11,109 bases of DNA from Actinomycetes bacterium (GTDB taxonomy: Bacteria > Actinomycetota > Coriobacteriia > Coriobacteriales > Eggerthellaceae): positions 1 to 11,109 of the forward strand of contig JAEYEL010000036.1 of assembly GCA_023403475.1 (NCBI GenBank), in the 5' to 3' direction. The notes under the pieces are model-generated. The model was not told where the DNA came from, ran no database searches, and worked only from the letters and a program-made list of their open reading frames with translations. This document shows positions 4,746-11,109 of this stretch, piece after piece (positions within the stretch are counted from its first letter, which is position 1; the number at the start of each line of letters is the position of its first letter). The position numbers and the translations under genes were made by a program.

Positions 4746-7466
4746 ATGATCGAGGCGCTCGACATACAGGTGACAGGCATCGTGCAAGGGGTGGGGTTTC
4801 GCCCTTTCGTCTATCGAATGGCCAAGAAGTACCTCGTCAACGGGTGGGTTCTGAACGCCGCCGACGGCGTGTTCATTCATGCAGAGGGCGAAGGGAGCCT
4901 GCTCGACGAGTTCGTGCTCGAGCTTTCCGAAAACCCGCCTACCGCTGCGCGCGTGGAAGAGATCGATCTGCACGAGGTTCCGCTGGAGGGTTTCACGTCG
5001 TTTGAGATTCGCTATTCTGACGAAGGCGCTGTGGAAAAGACCACGCTCGTGTCGCCCGACCTAGCCACCTGCGACGATTGCGCGCACGAGTTGTTCGATC
5101 CTGCTGACAGGCGCTATCGCTACCCGTTTATCAACTGCACGAACTGCGGTCCACGCTTCACCATCATAGAAAAGCTGCCTTACGACCGCGCAAGCACGTC
5201 CATGAAGGAATTCCCCATGTGCGAGCGTTGCGCCCGCGAGTACGCCGATCCGCTCGATCGCCGCTTCCATGCCCAGCCCGACGCTTGTTTCGAGTGCGGC
5301 CCTCATGTTTCGCTTGCGTGGCACCGGGGGAGCGTTGTATGGGGCACCACGCGCGAGGAAAGCGACGCCATCTTCGCGCGGGCGGTTGAACTTCTTTGCG
5401 CGGGGAAGATTCTGGCGGTGAAGGGCTTGGGTGGCTTCCATCTGGTGTGCGACGCGGGGAATGCTCAGGCTGTGGCGATGCTGCGCACGCGCAAGCGCCG
5501 CGAGGGCAAGGCGTTCGCCGTCATGATGGCGAACGTGGAAGACGTGCGGCGAGTGTGCGAAGTAGGCAATGTCGAACAATCCATTCTGGAAGGCTCGCAG
5601 CATCCTATCGTGCTTCTGCGGAAACGCCCAGACGCTGTATTCACGCCGAAGCTAGCCGACAACTTGCCCGAACTAGGCGTCATGCTGCCTTACACGCCCG
5701 TGCAGCATCTGCTTTTGCACGATTTCGCCCAGGCGAAGCGTGCGGCGGAAGGCAAGGGGGAAAACCCTCCCATGCTCGTTATGACTTCGGGAAACCTGCA
5801 CGACGAACCCATTGTGACCGGCGACGTTGAAGCCTACGAGAAACTTGCCTGCGTGGCTGATGCGTTTTTGGGCAATGATCGCGCAATTCTCGCTCGATAC
5901 GACGATTCGGTGGTGCGCGTGGTTCAGGCCGGATGCGCCGGCGAAGCCGTGCAGTTCATCCGCCGTGCTCGCGGCTATAGTCCTGTTCCGCTTGAGGTTC
6001 CGGCAGCCTGTCGGCCGTCGGAGCAAGCCGACGCTGCGGTTTTTTCCAGCGCCCGGTCTTCGCGCGATTTCGGAACGCTCTGCCTCAGCGAAGCGGAGCA
6101 GGACGCGCCCGCTCGGGCGCTTGGCGCGGAATCGAACGAGCCACTCGCGATTTTGGCGGTCGGTCCTGAGCAGAAAAACACGTTCACGCTTACGCGGGGA
6201 AAAGAAGCGTTCGTTTCGCAGCATGTGGGCGATATGGAAAACGCCGAAACCTACGATGCGTGGCTCGACGCGCTGAAGCGTTACGAGAAGCTGTTCGAAG
6301 TTGCGCCCGCGCGTTTGGCATGCGACCTGCATCCCGAGTACCTCACGACGAAATGGGCGCATGAGCGAGCACGCGAGCTTGGGCTTCCTCTTGAGGAGGT
6401 GCAGCACCACCATGCGCACATCGTTTCGGCCATGGCGGAAAACGGGCTTTTCGGCCCTGTGTGCGGCATCGCGTTCGACGGAACGGGCTACGGCGGAGAC
6501 GGTGCCATTTGGGGCGGGGAAGTGCTGCTTTCGAACTTGGAGGCGTTCGAGCGCGTCATCAACTTCGCCTATGTTCCCATGCCCGGCGGCGCGGCGGCGG
6601 TGAAGCACCCGCTGCGCATGGCCTACGGCGTGCTGTGGGCGTTCGACCTGCTCGATCATCCTGCGGCGAAAAGCGCCCTTGAAGCGCTGGGTGCGCAGGC
6701 CCAGGTGTGCGACCAAATGATCGAGCAAAGCATCAACACGCCTGTGACCTCGTCGGTCGGTCGCCTCTTCGATGCCGCCAGCGCCCTTCTGGGCATCTGC
6801 ACCGAACCTCTCTACGAAGGGGAACCGGCAATCCTTTTGGAGGCAGCGGCTTTGAGTTCCGCTGTTCTGCCGAACAGCGGACAGGCCGACGCTGCGGGCG
6901 CCCCAAACACCCGATTTTCGCGTGATTCCGGAAACTCGCGTACCGAAGTACGCTTCGCTTCCGAAATTCCACAAATCTCGGGCACCGGGGAAGCCCTCGC
7001 TGACTTTGGCGAACCTGTGGTGGCGGGAAACGAACCTGTGGCTTCTGGTGAACCTGCGTCGGAAGGGTCTTCTTCAACCTACGCTATCGACATCGTGAAG
7101 AACACGGCCACTTCGGAAAGCACGGCGCAGGATACGTCGGTGGTGCTTTTCGATGCGGCGCCTGCGTTCAGAGCGCTGCTCGACGACAAAGCAGCCGGCG
7201 TTCCCGTTTCCGTTATCGCGCGGCGGTTCCATGACGCGTTCGTGCAGGCTATCGTGAGCGCGGCGGAGCTTGTGCGCGGGCTTTACGACATCGAGACGGT
7301 GGTGCTTTCGGGCGGCGTGTTCATGAACCGCTATCTGACGGAGCATGCGCTCGCGGCGCTTGAAGCCGCAGGGTTCACCGCCGCCATCAACCGCGATCTG
7401 CCGCCGAACGACGGATGCATTTCGTTCGGCCAAGCTGTGGTAGCATGGACGCGTGCAGTGAAGTGA
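4746..7466 (+). CDS. hypF: Hydrogenase maturation carbamoyltransferase HypF, with two in-frame insertions
   Basis: HypF uses carbamoyl phosphate and ATP to carbamoylate the C-terminal cysteine of HypE, the source of the cyanide ligands of [NiFe]-hydrogenases. Domains in order: an acylphosphatase-like domain with VTGIVQGVGFRPFVYR (9-24); a zinc-finger region with cysteine pairs 109/112, 131/134, 159/162 and 181/184, spaced exactly C-x2-C-x18-C-x2-C-x24-C-x2-C-x18-C-x2-C; a YrdC-like domain (about 210-415, AVKGLGGFHLVCDA); and a Kae1-like domain with HHHAH (554-558), FDGTGYGGDG (577-586), SVGRLFDAASALLG (670-683) and SGGVFMN (855-861). The product is 906 residues; the family is about 750. The excess is two Ala/Ser/Glu-rich insertions, about residues 421-464 and 704-797. 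Without them the length is about 768. All visible motifs are intact, so activity is plausible. The start at ATG 4746 puts the acylphosphatase motif at the usual place and has GAAAGG upstream; an upstream TTG (4623) would add a low-complexity leader. Confidence 0.93.
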   Translation: MIEALDIQVTGIVQGVGFRPFVYRMAKKYLVNGWVLNAADGVFIHAEGEGSLLDEFVLELSENPPTAARVEEIDLHEVPLEGFTSFEIRYSDEGAVEKTTLVSPDLATCDDCAHELFDPADRRYRYPFINCTNCGPRFTIIEKLPYDRASTSMKEFPMCERCAREYADPLDRRFHAQPDACFECGPHVSLAWHRGSVVWGTTREESDAIFARAVELLCAGKILAVKGLGGFHLVCDAGNAQAVAMLRTRKRREGKAFAVMMANVEDVRRVCEVGNVEQSILEGSQHPIVLLRKRPDAVFTPKLADNLPELGVMLPYTPVQHLLLHDFAQAKRAAEGKGENPPMLVMTSGNLHDEPIVTGDVEAYEKLACVADAFLGNDRAILARYDDSVVRVVQAGCAGEAVQFIRRARGYSPVPLEVPAACRPSEQADAAVFSSARSSRDFGTLCLSEAEQDAPARALGAESNEPLAILAVGPEQKNTFTLTRGKEAFVSQHVGDMENAETYDAWLDALKRYEKLFEVAPARLACDLHPEYLTTKWAHERARELGLPLEEVQHHHAHIVSAMAENGLFGPVCGIAFDGTGYGGDGAIWGGEVLLSNLEAFERVINFAYVPMPGGAAAVKHPLRMAYGVLWAFDLLDHPAAKSALEALGAQAQVCDQMIEQSINTPVTSSVGRLFDAASALLGICTEPLYEGEPAILLEAAALSSAVLPNSGQADAAGAPNTRFSRDSGNSRTEVRFASEIPQISGTGEALADFGEPVVAGNEPVASGEPASEGSSSTYAIDIVKNTATSESTAQDTSVVLFDAAPAFRALLDDKAAGVPVSVIARRFHDAFVQAIVSAAELVRGLYDIETVVLSGGVFMNRYLTEHALAALEAAGFTAAINRDLPPNDGCISFGQAVVAWTRAVK
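6021..6101 (+). repeat. In-frame repeat element, copy 1, inside hypF
   Basis: The stretch 6027-6075 aligns without gaps to 6885-6933 at 36 of 49 positions, including GCCGACGCTGCGG identical at 6027-6039. It is followed by a 7-bp hairpin, GCTCTGC (6077-6083) with GCGGAGC (6093-6099) and one G-T pair. It codes for SEQADAA and SSRDFG in the first HypF insertion, between the YrdC-like and Kae1-like domains. Confidence 0.6.
6873..6970 (+). repeat. In-frame repeat element, copy 2, inside hypF
   Basis: This is the partner of the copy at 6021-6101, in the same reading frame and offset by exactly 858 bases (286 codons). It codes for SGQADAA and FSRDSG. The related part is followed by an imperfect palindrome: GCGTAC (6938-6943), loop CGAA, GTACGC (6948-6953), with outer arms CGGAA (6929-6933) and TTCCG (6959-6963) and further pairing of ATT with AAT. 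The hairpin centre falls at the same relative position as in copy 1, though the stem sequences differ. Confidence 0.6.
7011..7058 (+). repeat. Small internal repeat coding for GEPV-like units in HypF
   Basis: GAACCTGTGG occurs at 7011-7020 and 7032-7041, and GAACCTGCG at 7050-7058. In HypF they code for GEPVVA, NEPVAS and GEPASE (about residues 756-773), a flexible acidic tract in the second insertion. Confidence 0.6.
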
Positions 7467-7592
7467 GACGTTTTCCGTGCGGATGCCAAGTTGGCGCGAC
7501 GGCGACACGGCGCTGGGTCGGCGCGAATGCGGCTTCGACGCGGCGACGCGGCTTTTGGCGCTATGCCAGCGCGGTTATGAAAAGAGGAAGAT

Positions 7593-7838
7593 ATGTGCCT
7601 TGCTATACCGGCGATGATAACCGAAATGAAGGGTGACGGGCTTGCTACCGTCGATATCTTGGGTGTGACGCGCGATATCGCGCTCGATCTTACGCCTCAA
7701 GCGAAAGTGGGCGACTACGTGCTTGTGCACGCAGGGTTCGCCATCGAAGTGGTGGACGCCGAGTACGCTCAGGAAACCATCGACCTTATCAACGAGTTCC
7801 CCGATTTGGCGAACGATGATCTAAGGGAGTCGCTATGA
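7593..7838 (+). CDS. hypC: Hydrogenase assembly chaperone HypC
   Basis: HypC carries the iron unit during [NiFe] active-site assembly together with HypD, then delivers it to the hydrogenase large-subunit precursor. The 81-residue protein begins MCLAIPAMITEM, the diagnostic HypC/HupF start; Cys2 is the residue that binds iron and contacts HypD. It continues through the small beta-barrel, where VGDYVLVHAGFAIEVVD (about 48-64) is typical of the family, and ends in a helix. Its length is normal. GAGG lies five bases before the ATG, a strong ribosome binding site. The last four bases overlap the hypD start (ATGA), indicating translational coupling. It follows hypF by 126 bases. Confidence 0.95.
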   Translation: MCLAIPAMITEMKGDGLATVDILGVTRDIALDLTPQAKVGDYVLVHAGFAIEVVDAEYAQETIDLINEFPDLANDDLRESL

Positions 7839-8947
7839 CGGAGCAGGCAAGCGCCCTTGACATGAAGGCCGAGCTGGCGGCGTTCAAGGATCCGAAGCTG
7901 GCGCGCGGGCTTATCGAGTCGATACAGAAGCTCGCGCCTGCGGGTGGTGCCACGCTCATGGAGGTATGCGGAACGCACACGGTGGCCATTGCCCGCAACG
8001 GCATTCGCAACCTCATGCCCGAAGGCACGCGGCTGGCATCGGGGCCTGGGTGTCCGGTGTGCGTGACCTCGAACAAAGACATCGACGCGGTCATAGCCCT
8101 TGCTCGCATTCCGGGTGTGACCATCGCCACGTTCGGCGATATGACGCGCGTTCCTGGTTCTACGTCGAGCCTGCTCAAAGAGCAGGCGGAAGGCCGCTCC
8201 ATCAAAATCATCTATTCCCCGCTCGATGCGCTCAACTTGGCGGAGCGAAACCCGGATGAACAAGTCGTGTTCGTGGGCGTGGGCTTCGAAACCACCACGC
8301 CGCTTGTGGCTGCCGCCATCAAGCGCGCCGCCGCTCGCGGACTTGAGAACTTCTCGGTGTTCGCGGCGCACAAGAACATGCCCGGTGCTCTGGAGGCCAT
8401 CGTGAGTGATCCGCGCCTCAAGGTGGATGCGCTCATCCTTCCCGGACATGTGAGCACCATCATCGGCATAAAGCCTTATAAGTTTCTTGCGGAAACATAC
8501 GGCGTACCCGGCGTGATAACGGGCTTCGAACCGGTTGACGTGCTGCAGGGCATTGCCATGATCATGCGCCAGCTTCACGAGGGGCGCTCCGAAATAGAGA
8601 TAGCCTACGCACGCGGCGTCATGCCGCAGGGAAACCCCGTGGCGCTTGCCGCCATAGACGAGGTGTTCGAGACCTGTACGGCCACGTGGCGCGGCTTGGG
8701 CGACATTCCTGGTTCGGGCTACCGCATCCGCGAGCAGTATGCCCGCTTCGATGCGGTGAGGCGCTTCTCGCCGGAAGTCGAACCCACTCGCGACCCCAAA
8801 GGCTGTCGTTGCGGCGACGTGCTGCGCGGCATCATGGCTCCCAGCGAGTGTCCTCTGTTCCGCAAAGTGTGCACTCCCGAAAACCCCGTAGGGCCTTGCA
8901 TGGTGTCAAGCGAAGGCAGCTGCGCCGCCTACTTCAGGTATTACTAG
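7835..8947 (+). CDS. hypD: Hydrogenase formation protein HypD
   Basis: HypD is the iron-sulfur scaffold that, with HypC, assembles the Fe(CN)2CO group from cyanide made by HypE/HypF. The 370-residue product matches the family length. Visible conserved motifs are MEVCGTHTVA (42-51, Cys45), GPGCPVCVT (70-78, Cys73 and Cys76), FGDMTRVPGS (100-109), GFETTTP and PGHVSTIIG. The C-terminal cluster-binding region has cysteines at 324, 326, 339, 346, 355 and 363, the last near the end in GSCAAYFRYY. The ATG overlaps the hypC stop by four bases, so the two are cotranscribed. No hypE follows: the next 240 bases are non-coding. Confidence 0.95.
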   Translation: MTEQASALDMKAELAAFKDPKLARGLIESIQKLAPAGGATLMEVCGTHTVAIARNGIRNLMPEGTRLASGPGCPVCVTSNKDIDAVIALARIPGVTIATFGDMTRVPGSTSSLLKEQAEGRSIKIIYSPLDALNLAERNPDEQVVFVGVGFETTTPLVAAAIKRAAARGLENFSVFAAHKNMPGALEAIVSDPRLKVDALILPGHVSTIIGIKPYKFLAETYGVPGVITGFEPVDVLQGIAMIMRQLHEGRSEIEIAYARGVMPQGNPVALAAIDEVFETCTATWRGLGDIPGSGYRIREQYARFDAVRRFSPEVEPTRDPKGCRCGDVLRGIMAPSECPLFRKVCTPENPVGPCMVSSEGSCAAYFRYY

Positions 8948-8960
8948 CTAAAGCAATCTG

Positions 8961-9076
8961 ACCTGCGGGTATGTTTCAATTCTTCCTAGCTCTGCCTAGC
9001 TTTGCCCAACTTTGTCCTAAAAAAATGCCCAACGAATTTACCTGCGGTTTTGTTTTTTCGCCCAGCTTTGCCTAAC
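8961..9076. repeat. Imperfect ~40-nt direct repeat with 10-bp tandem units, downstream of hypD
   Basis: Positions 8961-9000 and 9040-9076 are related: both start ACCTGCGG, continue through a T-rich middle, and end in AGCT.TGCCTA.C. Within and after the first copy, 10-base units run in tandem at 8985, 8995 and 9005 (CCTAGCTCTG, CCTAGCTTTG, CCCAACTTTG). No intrinsic terminator with a proper stem is visible after hypD. The rest of 8948-9188 shows no gene. Confidence 0.55.
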
Positions 9077-9188
9077 ACGCGATTCCGCTACCGCGCGTGC
9101 CAGCGATTCGGATAGGCTCTCGACTCTTGGGCGCAGGTGGTGCCTGCCCGTCGCGGTTGGGATGGAGCGGCGAAGGAGGCTGCGAGCT

Positions 9189-9464
9189 ATGACAAAGCGA
9201 ATCGATGAGATGACGGCGGAGGAATTCGACGAGTACTTCGACGACGGAGGCGACGTGAGCGCCTTGTTCGAGGTCGGGCCGATCGAGAGACCGGTCAGGG
9301 AGGCCGCCCCAAGGCAGATCAGCATCACAGTGCCCATGTGGCTGGTCGAATCGCTCGACGCCGAGGCCGAGCGGCGCGGCATCGCCCGCAAGGCCGTCAT
9401 AAACACCGCGCTGGTGGAATGGACGGACGCTCTTGCCGAACATAGGCGCGGGTGCGTCGCGTAG
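9189..9464 (+). CDS. Ribbon-helix-helix protein, probable antitoxin without adjacent toxin
   Basis: The 91-residue product has an acidic N-terminus (MTAEEFDEYFDDGGDVSALF, 8-27) and then RQISITVPMWLVESLDAEAE (42-61), a beta strand followed by a helix. A second helix, about 67-84 (RKAVINTALVEWTDALAE), completes the ribbon-helix-helix DNA-binding fold of CopG-like antitoxins. Antitoxins of this type bind their own promoter and neutralise a partner toxin through the other region; here the acidic N-terminus is the likely partner-binding part (inference). I start at ATG 9189 because AAGGAGG lies nine bases upstream; an ATG at 9162 would add nine mostly basic residues. No toxin-like reading frame lies on either side, so it is an orphan or a stand-alone regulator. 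Confidence 0.7.
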   Translation: MTKRIDEMTAEEFDEYFDDGGDVSALFEVGPIERPVREAAPRQISITVPMWLVESLDAEAERRGIARKAVINTALVEWTDALAEHRRGCVA

Positions 9465-9557
9465 TACGACAAGTTTGCGTACAGGTTTGGTGCGGCTTTT
9501 CGGCTTTTCGGCGCACGATGTCGAATCGATTTTAAGCTGTCAGGCTGGCAACTAGTA

Positions 9558-9563
9558 TATAAT
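9558..9563 (+). promoter_or_regulatory. Candidate -10 box for the exported-protein gene
   Basis: TATAAT (within TATATAAT) stands 54 bases before the start codon. A partial -35, CTGTCA (9537-9542), is 15 bases upstream, so the promoter is only partly canonical. Transcription would start within the inverted repeat that follows at once. Confidence 0.5.
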
Positions 9564-9591
9564 TTTCCAATACGATTCGCGTATTGGAAAA
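9563..9591. promoter_or_regulatory. Perfect 12-bp inverted repeat, probable operator or 5' mRNA hairpin
   Basis: TTTTCCAATACG (9563-9574) is the exact reverse complement of CGTATTGGAAAA (9580-9591), with the 5-base loop ATTCG. It begins on the last base of the -10 box and covers the expected transcription start. This is the classic place for a repressor operator, and in RNA it would fold into a stem at the 5' end. It is not a terminator: there is no T-run after the stem, and the downstream gene follows after 25 bases. Confidence 0.65.
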
Positions 9592-9616
9592 CTGCCTACG
9601 GGATAGGGGGCTGGAC

Positions 9617-11109
9617 ATGCTTGATCGTCGTGCTTTTGTAGCTGTTGGGGCGTCTACGCTGGCGGGTATCATGTTGCCGCGGGTTCCGGGTAGCTCAAAC
9701 GCCTTCCTACTGCCGTTCGCGCCCACGGAGGCCTATGCCGACGAAGACGACCCCTTCAAAGTGCTGGTGCTCTCGCGCACCATGTTTGGCGTGGTGGTAG
9801 TCGACGTCGCCAACAAGAAGAAGCCCATCGCAGGCGCCCAGGTCACACTGACATCGCGCTATGCCGCAGGCAAGCAGCTCACCGCCACCACCGACGATGA
9901 AGGCACGGCCATCTTTGAGGTCGCTCCGCTTTCGGAAGGCTACGTGGACGAGGCAACGCTCCTTGACGCGTACGACTTCAACGGCGGCGTCTCCATCAGC
10001 ATGGCGGGCTACCGCGATGTCGAGATTCCCCTCGCGCGCATTCAAGGCGGCACCGCCATAACTGCGCCCACGCGCCCGCTCTCCGACGGAGAGCCGTACT
10101 TTCGCCAGCTCACGTTCGATGAATGGGATATCCAGTACGCCGAAGCTACGTTTATGGCGATGCCTCAGGACGACGCGGCAAACGAGCAGCCCGAGACGCA
10201 CACCTTCACCGTACAGGCCCACCTGCCGCAGGGCGGGCAGGCAACGCTGCACATCAACAAAGTAATGCCCGCTGCGGGCGGTTCACCCGAAACCGTCACG
10301 CAGATTGGCCAGGTCAAGGCCAACGCATCGGGCGCAGATAATCTGGCGTCGTTCACGTTGGAAGACAAGTTCCTCGATGCGGCGTCAGGTCTTCTGGAAG
10401 AAGGATGCAAGCTGCGCTTTGTGCTCGACTACCAAGGCAAAACCTACACGCTCTCATCCCCCATGGGCATTGCCACCGCACCGGCCTCCAAGGCAGAATC
10501 GGGCTCGACCACCATCGTCCCCACCACCATGGATCAAGAGATCACCCCGCTCGATTTCCCTGCATCGTTTCCCGGCATCGGCGGCAACAAGTTCACGTGC
10601 TGGATGCCCGCGTTTCCTATCCTCTTCGACTTCTCGTTTGCCGGATATGTACTGTTTGGTGGAGGAACCAAGCCGGTCAGCTACAAGAACGATTCGGGTG
10701 ACCTCGATCCGGAGTACTGGAAGAGGTCACCGCGCGAGACGGGCGCCCAGCAGGCAAACCGCTACCTCGACGAGATGGAGGGGAAGTGGGGTCAGTACAA
10801 GAGCATGAGCGCCGGTTCGGGCACCGATCCAAGGAACACCAAGCTCCTTCGCCACCATTGCACGCTGCTGTTCACGATGGATATCGCAGTGCAGCTGTAC
10901 GGATCGCTCGCCTATGATTGGGTGGGTAAAACCTGGGGCAACAACAACGATCCGGCGTTCGGCAATATTAAGGCCCTCTTCCAAGTAAAAACCGACCTCA
11001 ACTGGACCGAGCAGTTCACCTTGGGCCCGGTGCCGTTTTTCCTGAACGTCAACCCCTGGGTGCTGGCAAAGCTGGCGCTCGCCGTAGGCGCCCACACGCA
11101 CGGCAGCGG
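9617..11109 (+). CDS. Large exported protein with Tat-like signal peptide, function unknown (partial, 3' end outside window)
   Basis: The frame is open from ATG 9617 to the window edge, 497 codons without a stop. The ribosome binding site is AGGGGG, six bases upstream. The N-terminus MLDRRAFVAVGASTLAGIML has twin arginines followed by x-F and a hydrophobic segment, resembling a Tat signal. A cleavage site after AYA (39-41) would leave a mature protein starting DEDDPF. About residues 56-108 (VVVVDVANKKKPIAGAQVTLTS, ending TTDDEGTAIFEV) match the pattern of carboxypeptidase-regulatory-like/prealbumin-type beta-sandwich domains, in which a modified self-derived sequence is followed by D-x-x-G-x-A/Y. 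The rest is rich in Thr, Gly, Asp and aromatic residues and shows no catalytic motif I recognise. An exported surface or cell-envelope role is the safest reading. The gene has its own promoter region and is separate from the hyp cluster. Confidence 0.75.
   Translation, partial: MLDRRAFVAVGASTLAGIMLPRVPGSSNAFLLPFAPTEAYADEDDPFKVLVLSRTMFGVVVVDVANKKKPIAGAQVTLTSRYAAGKQLTATTDDEGTAIFEVAPLSEGYVDEATLLDAYDFNGGVSISMAGYRDVEIPLARIQGGTAITAPTRPLSDGEPYFRQLTFDEWDIQYAEATFMAMPQDDAANEQPETHTFTVQAHLPQGGQATLHINKVMPAAGGSPETVTQIGQVKANASGADNLASFTLEDKFLDAASGLLEEGCKLRFVLDYQGKTYTLSSPMGIATAPASKAESGSTTIVPTTMDQEITPLDFPASFPGIGGNKFTCWMPAFPILFDFSFAGYVLFGGGTKPVSYKNDSGDLDPEYWKRSPRETGAQQANRYLDEMEGKWGQYKSMSAGSGTDPRNTKLLRHHCTLLFTMDIAVQLYGSLAYDWVGKTWGNNNDPAFGNIKALFQVKTDLNWTEQFTLGPVPFFLNVNPWVLAKLALAVGAHTHGS

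Noticed and set aside
2913..4973. 686-codon minus-strand open frame opposite the isomerase and hypF
   Set aside because: It is arginine/histidine-rich and matches no family, and it is a by-product of GC-rich codon use on the other strand, where the isomerase has clear motifs.
5673..6974. 433-codon minus-strand open frame opposite hypF
   Set aside because: The opposite strand encodes a HypF with all family motifs; this frame starts inside the repeat element and has no recognisable domain.
7769..8578. 269-codon minus-strand open frame opposite hypC/hypD
   Set aside because: Antisense shadow of hypD with no family resemblance.
9464..9516. Weak stem-loops (GTACG/CGTAC and GTGCG/CGCAC) after the antitoxin-like gene
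   Set aside because: Stems of only five pairs with long loops and no T-run; not enough for a terminator call.

Overview
The window looks like a chromosomal segment from a GC-rich anaerobe, most probably of the class Coriobacteriia (Eggerthellaceae-like). This rests on the high-GC codon usage of the core genes, a glucose-6-phosphate isomerase of the type found in transaldolase/isomerase fusions, a [NiFe]-hydrogenase maturation cluster, and an AAA/DUF4143 ATPase cassette of a kind common in gut anaerobes. The assignment is inference from memory of these families, not from a search.

Layout. Positions 1-87 hold the probable tail of a plus-strand gene whose stop codon lies inside a 10-bp hairpin. 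The next ~250 bases hold no gene I can support. A minus-strand accessory block follows: a complete AAA_14/DUF4143 ATPase (349-1692), visibly more AT-rich than the rest, with its promoter built into a tandem 33-bp repeat, and upstream of it a LysR-type regulator (1858-2376) that ends after only 172 residues, about half the family length. A ~510-base non-coding stretch (2377-2888) contains a 62-nt interrupted palindrome bracketed by a 9-10-nt direct repeat, a TATAAT box and a short-repeat array. The plus strand then carries glucose-6-phosphate isomerase (2889-4613), hypF (4746-7466), hypC (7593-7838) and hypD (7835-8947, overlapping hypC by 4 bases). After hypD come a non-coding stretch with an imperfect ~40-nt direct repeat, a ribbon-helix-helix antitoxin-like gene without a visible toxin (9189-9464), a promoter with a perfect 12-bp inverted repeat, and the first 497 codons of a large exported protein with a Tat-like signal peptide that runs off the window.

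How the genes work together. HypF makes the thiocarboxamide on HypE that becomes the cyanide ligands of the [NiFe] active site. HypC and HypD form the scaffold on which the Fe(CN)2CO unit is assembled. hypE, hypA and hypB are not in this window and must be elsewhere if the pathway works. The isomerase belongs to glycolysis/gluconeogenesis and its position next to hypF may be incidental.

The most unusual signal is in hypF. The protein is 906 residues against about 750 for the family, and the excess sits in two in-frame insertions. Both insertions carry a related DNA segment, aligned without gaps over 49 positions, in the same reading frame and exactly 858 bases apart, each followed by a hairpin centred at the same relative position. 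This resembles a small palindromic element that has entered a protein-coding gene in frame more than once.
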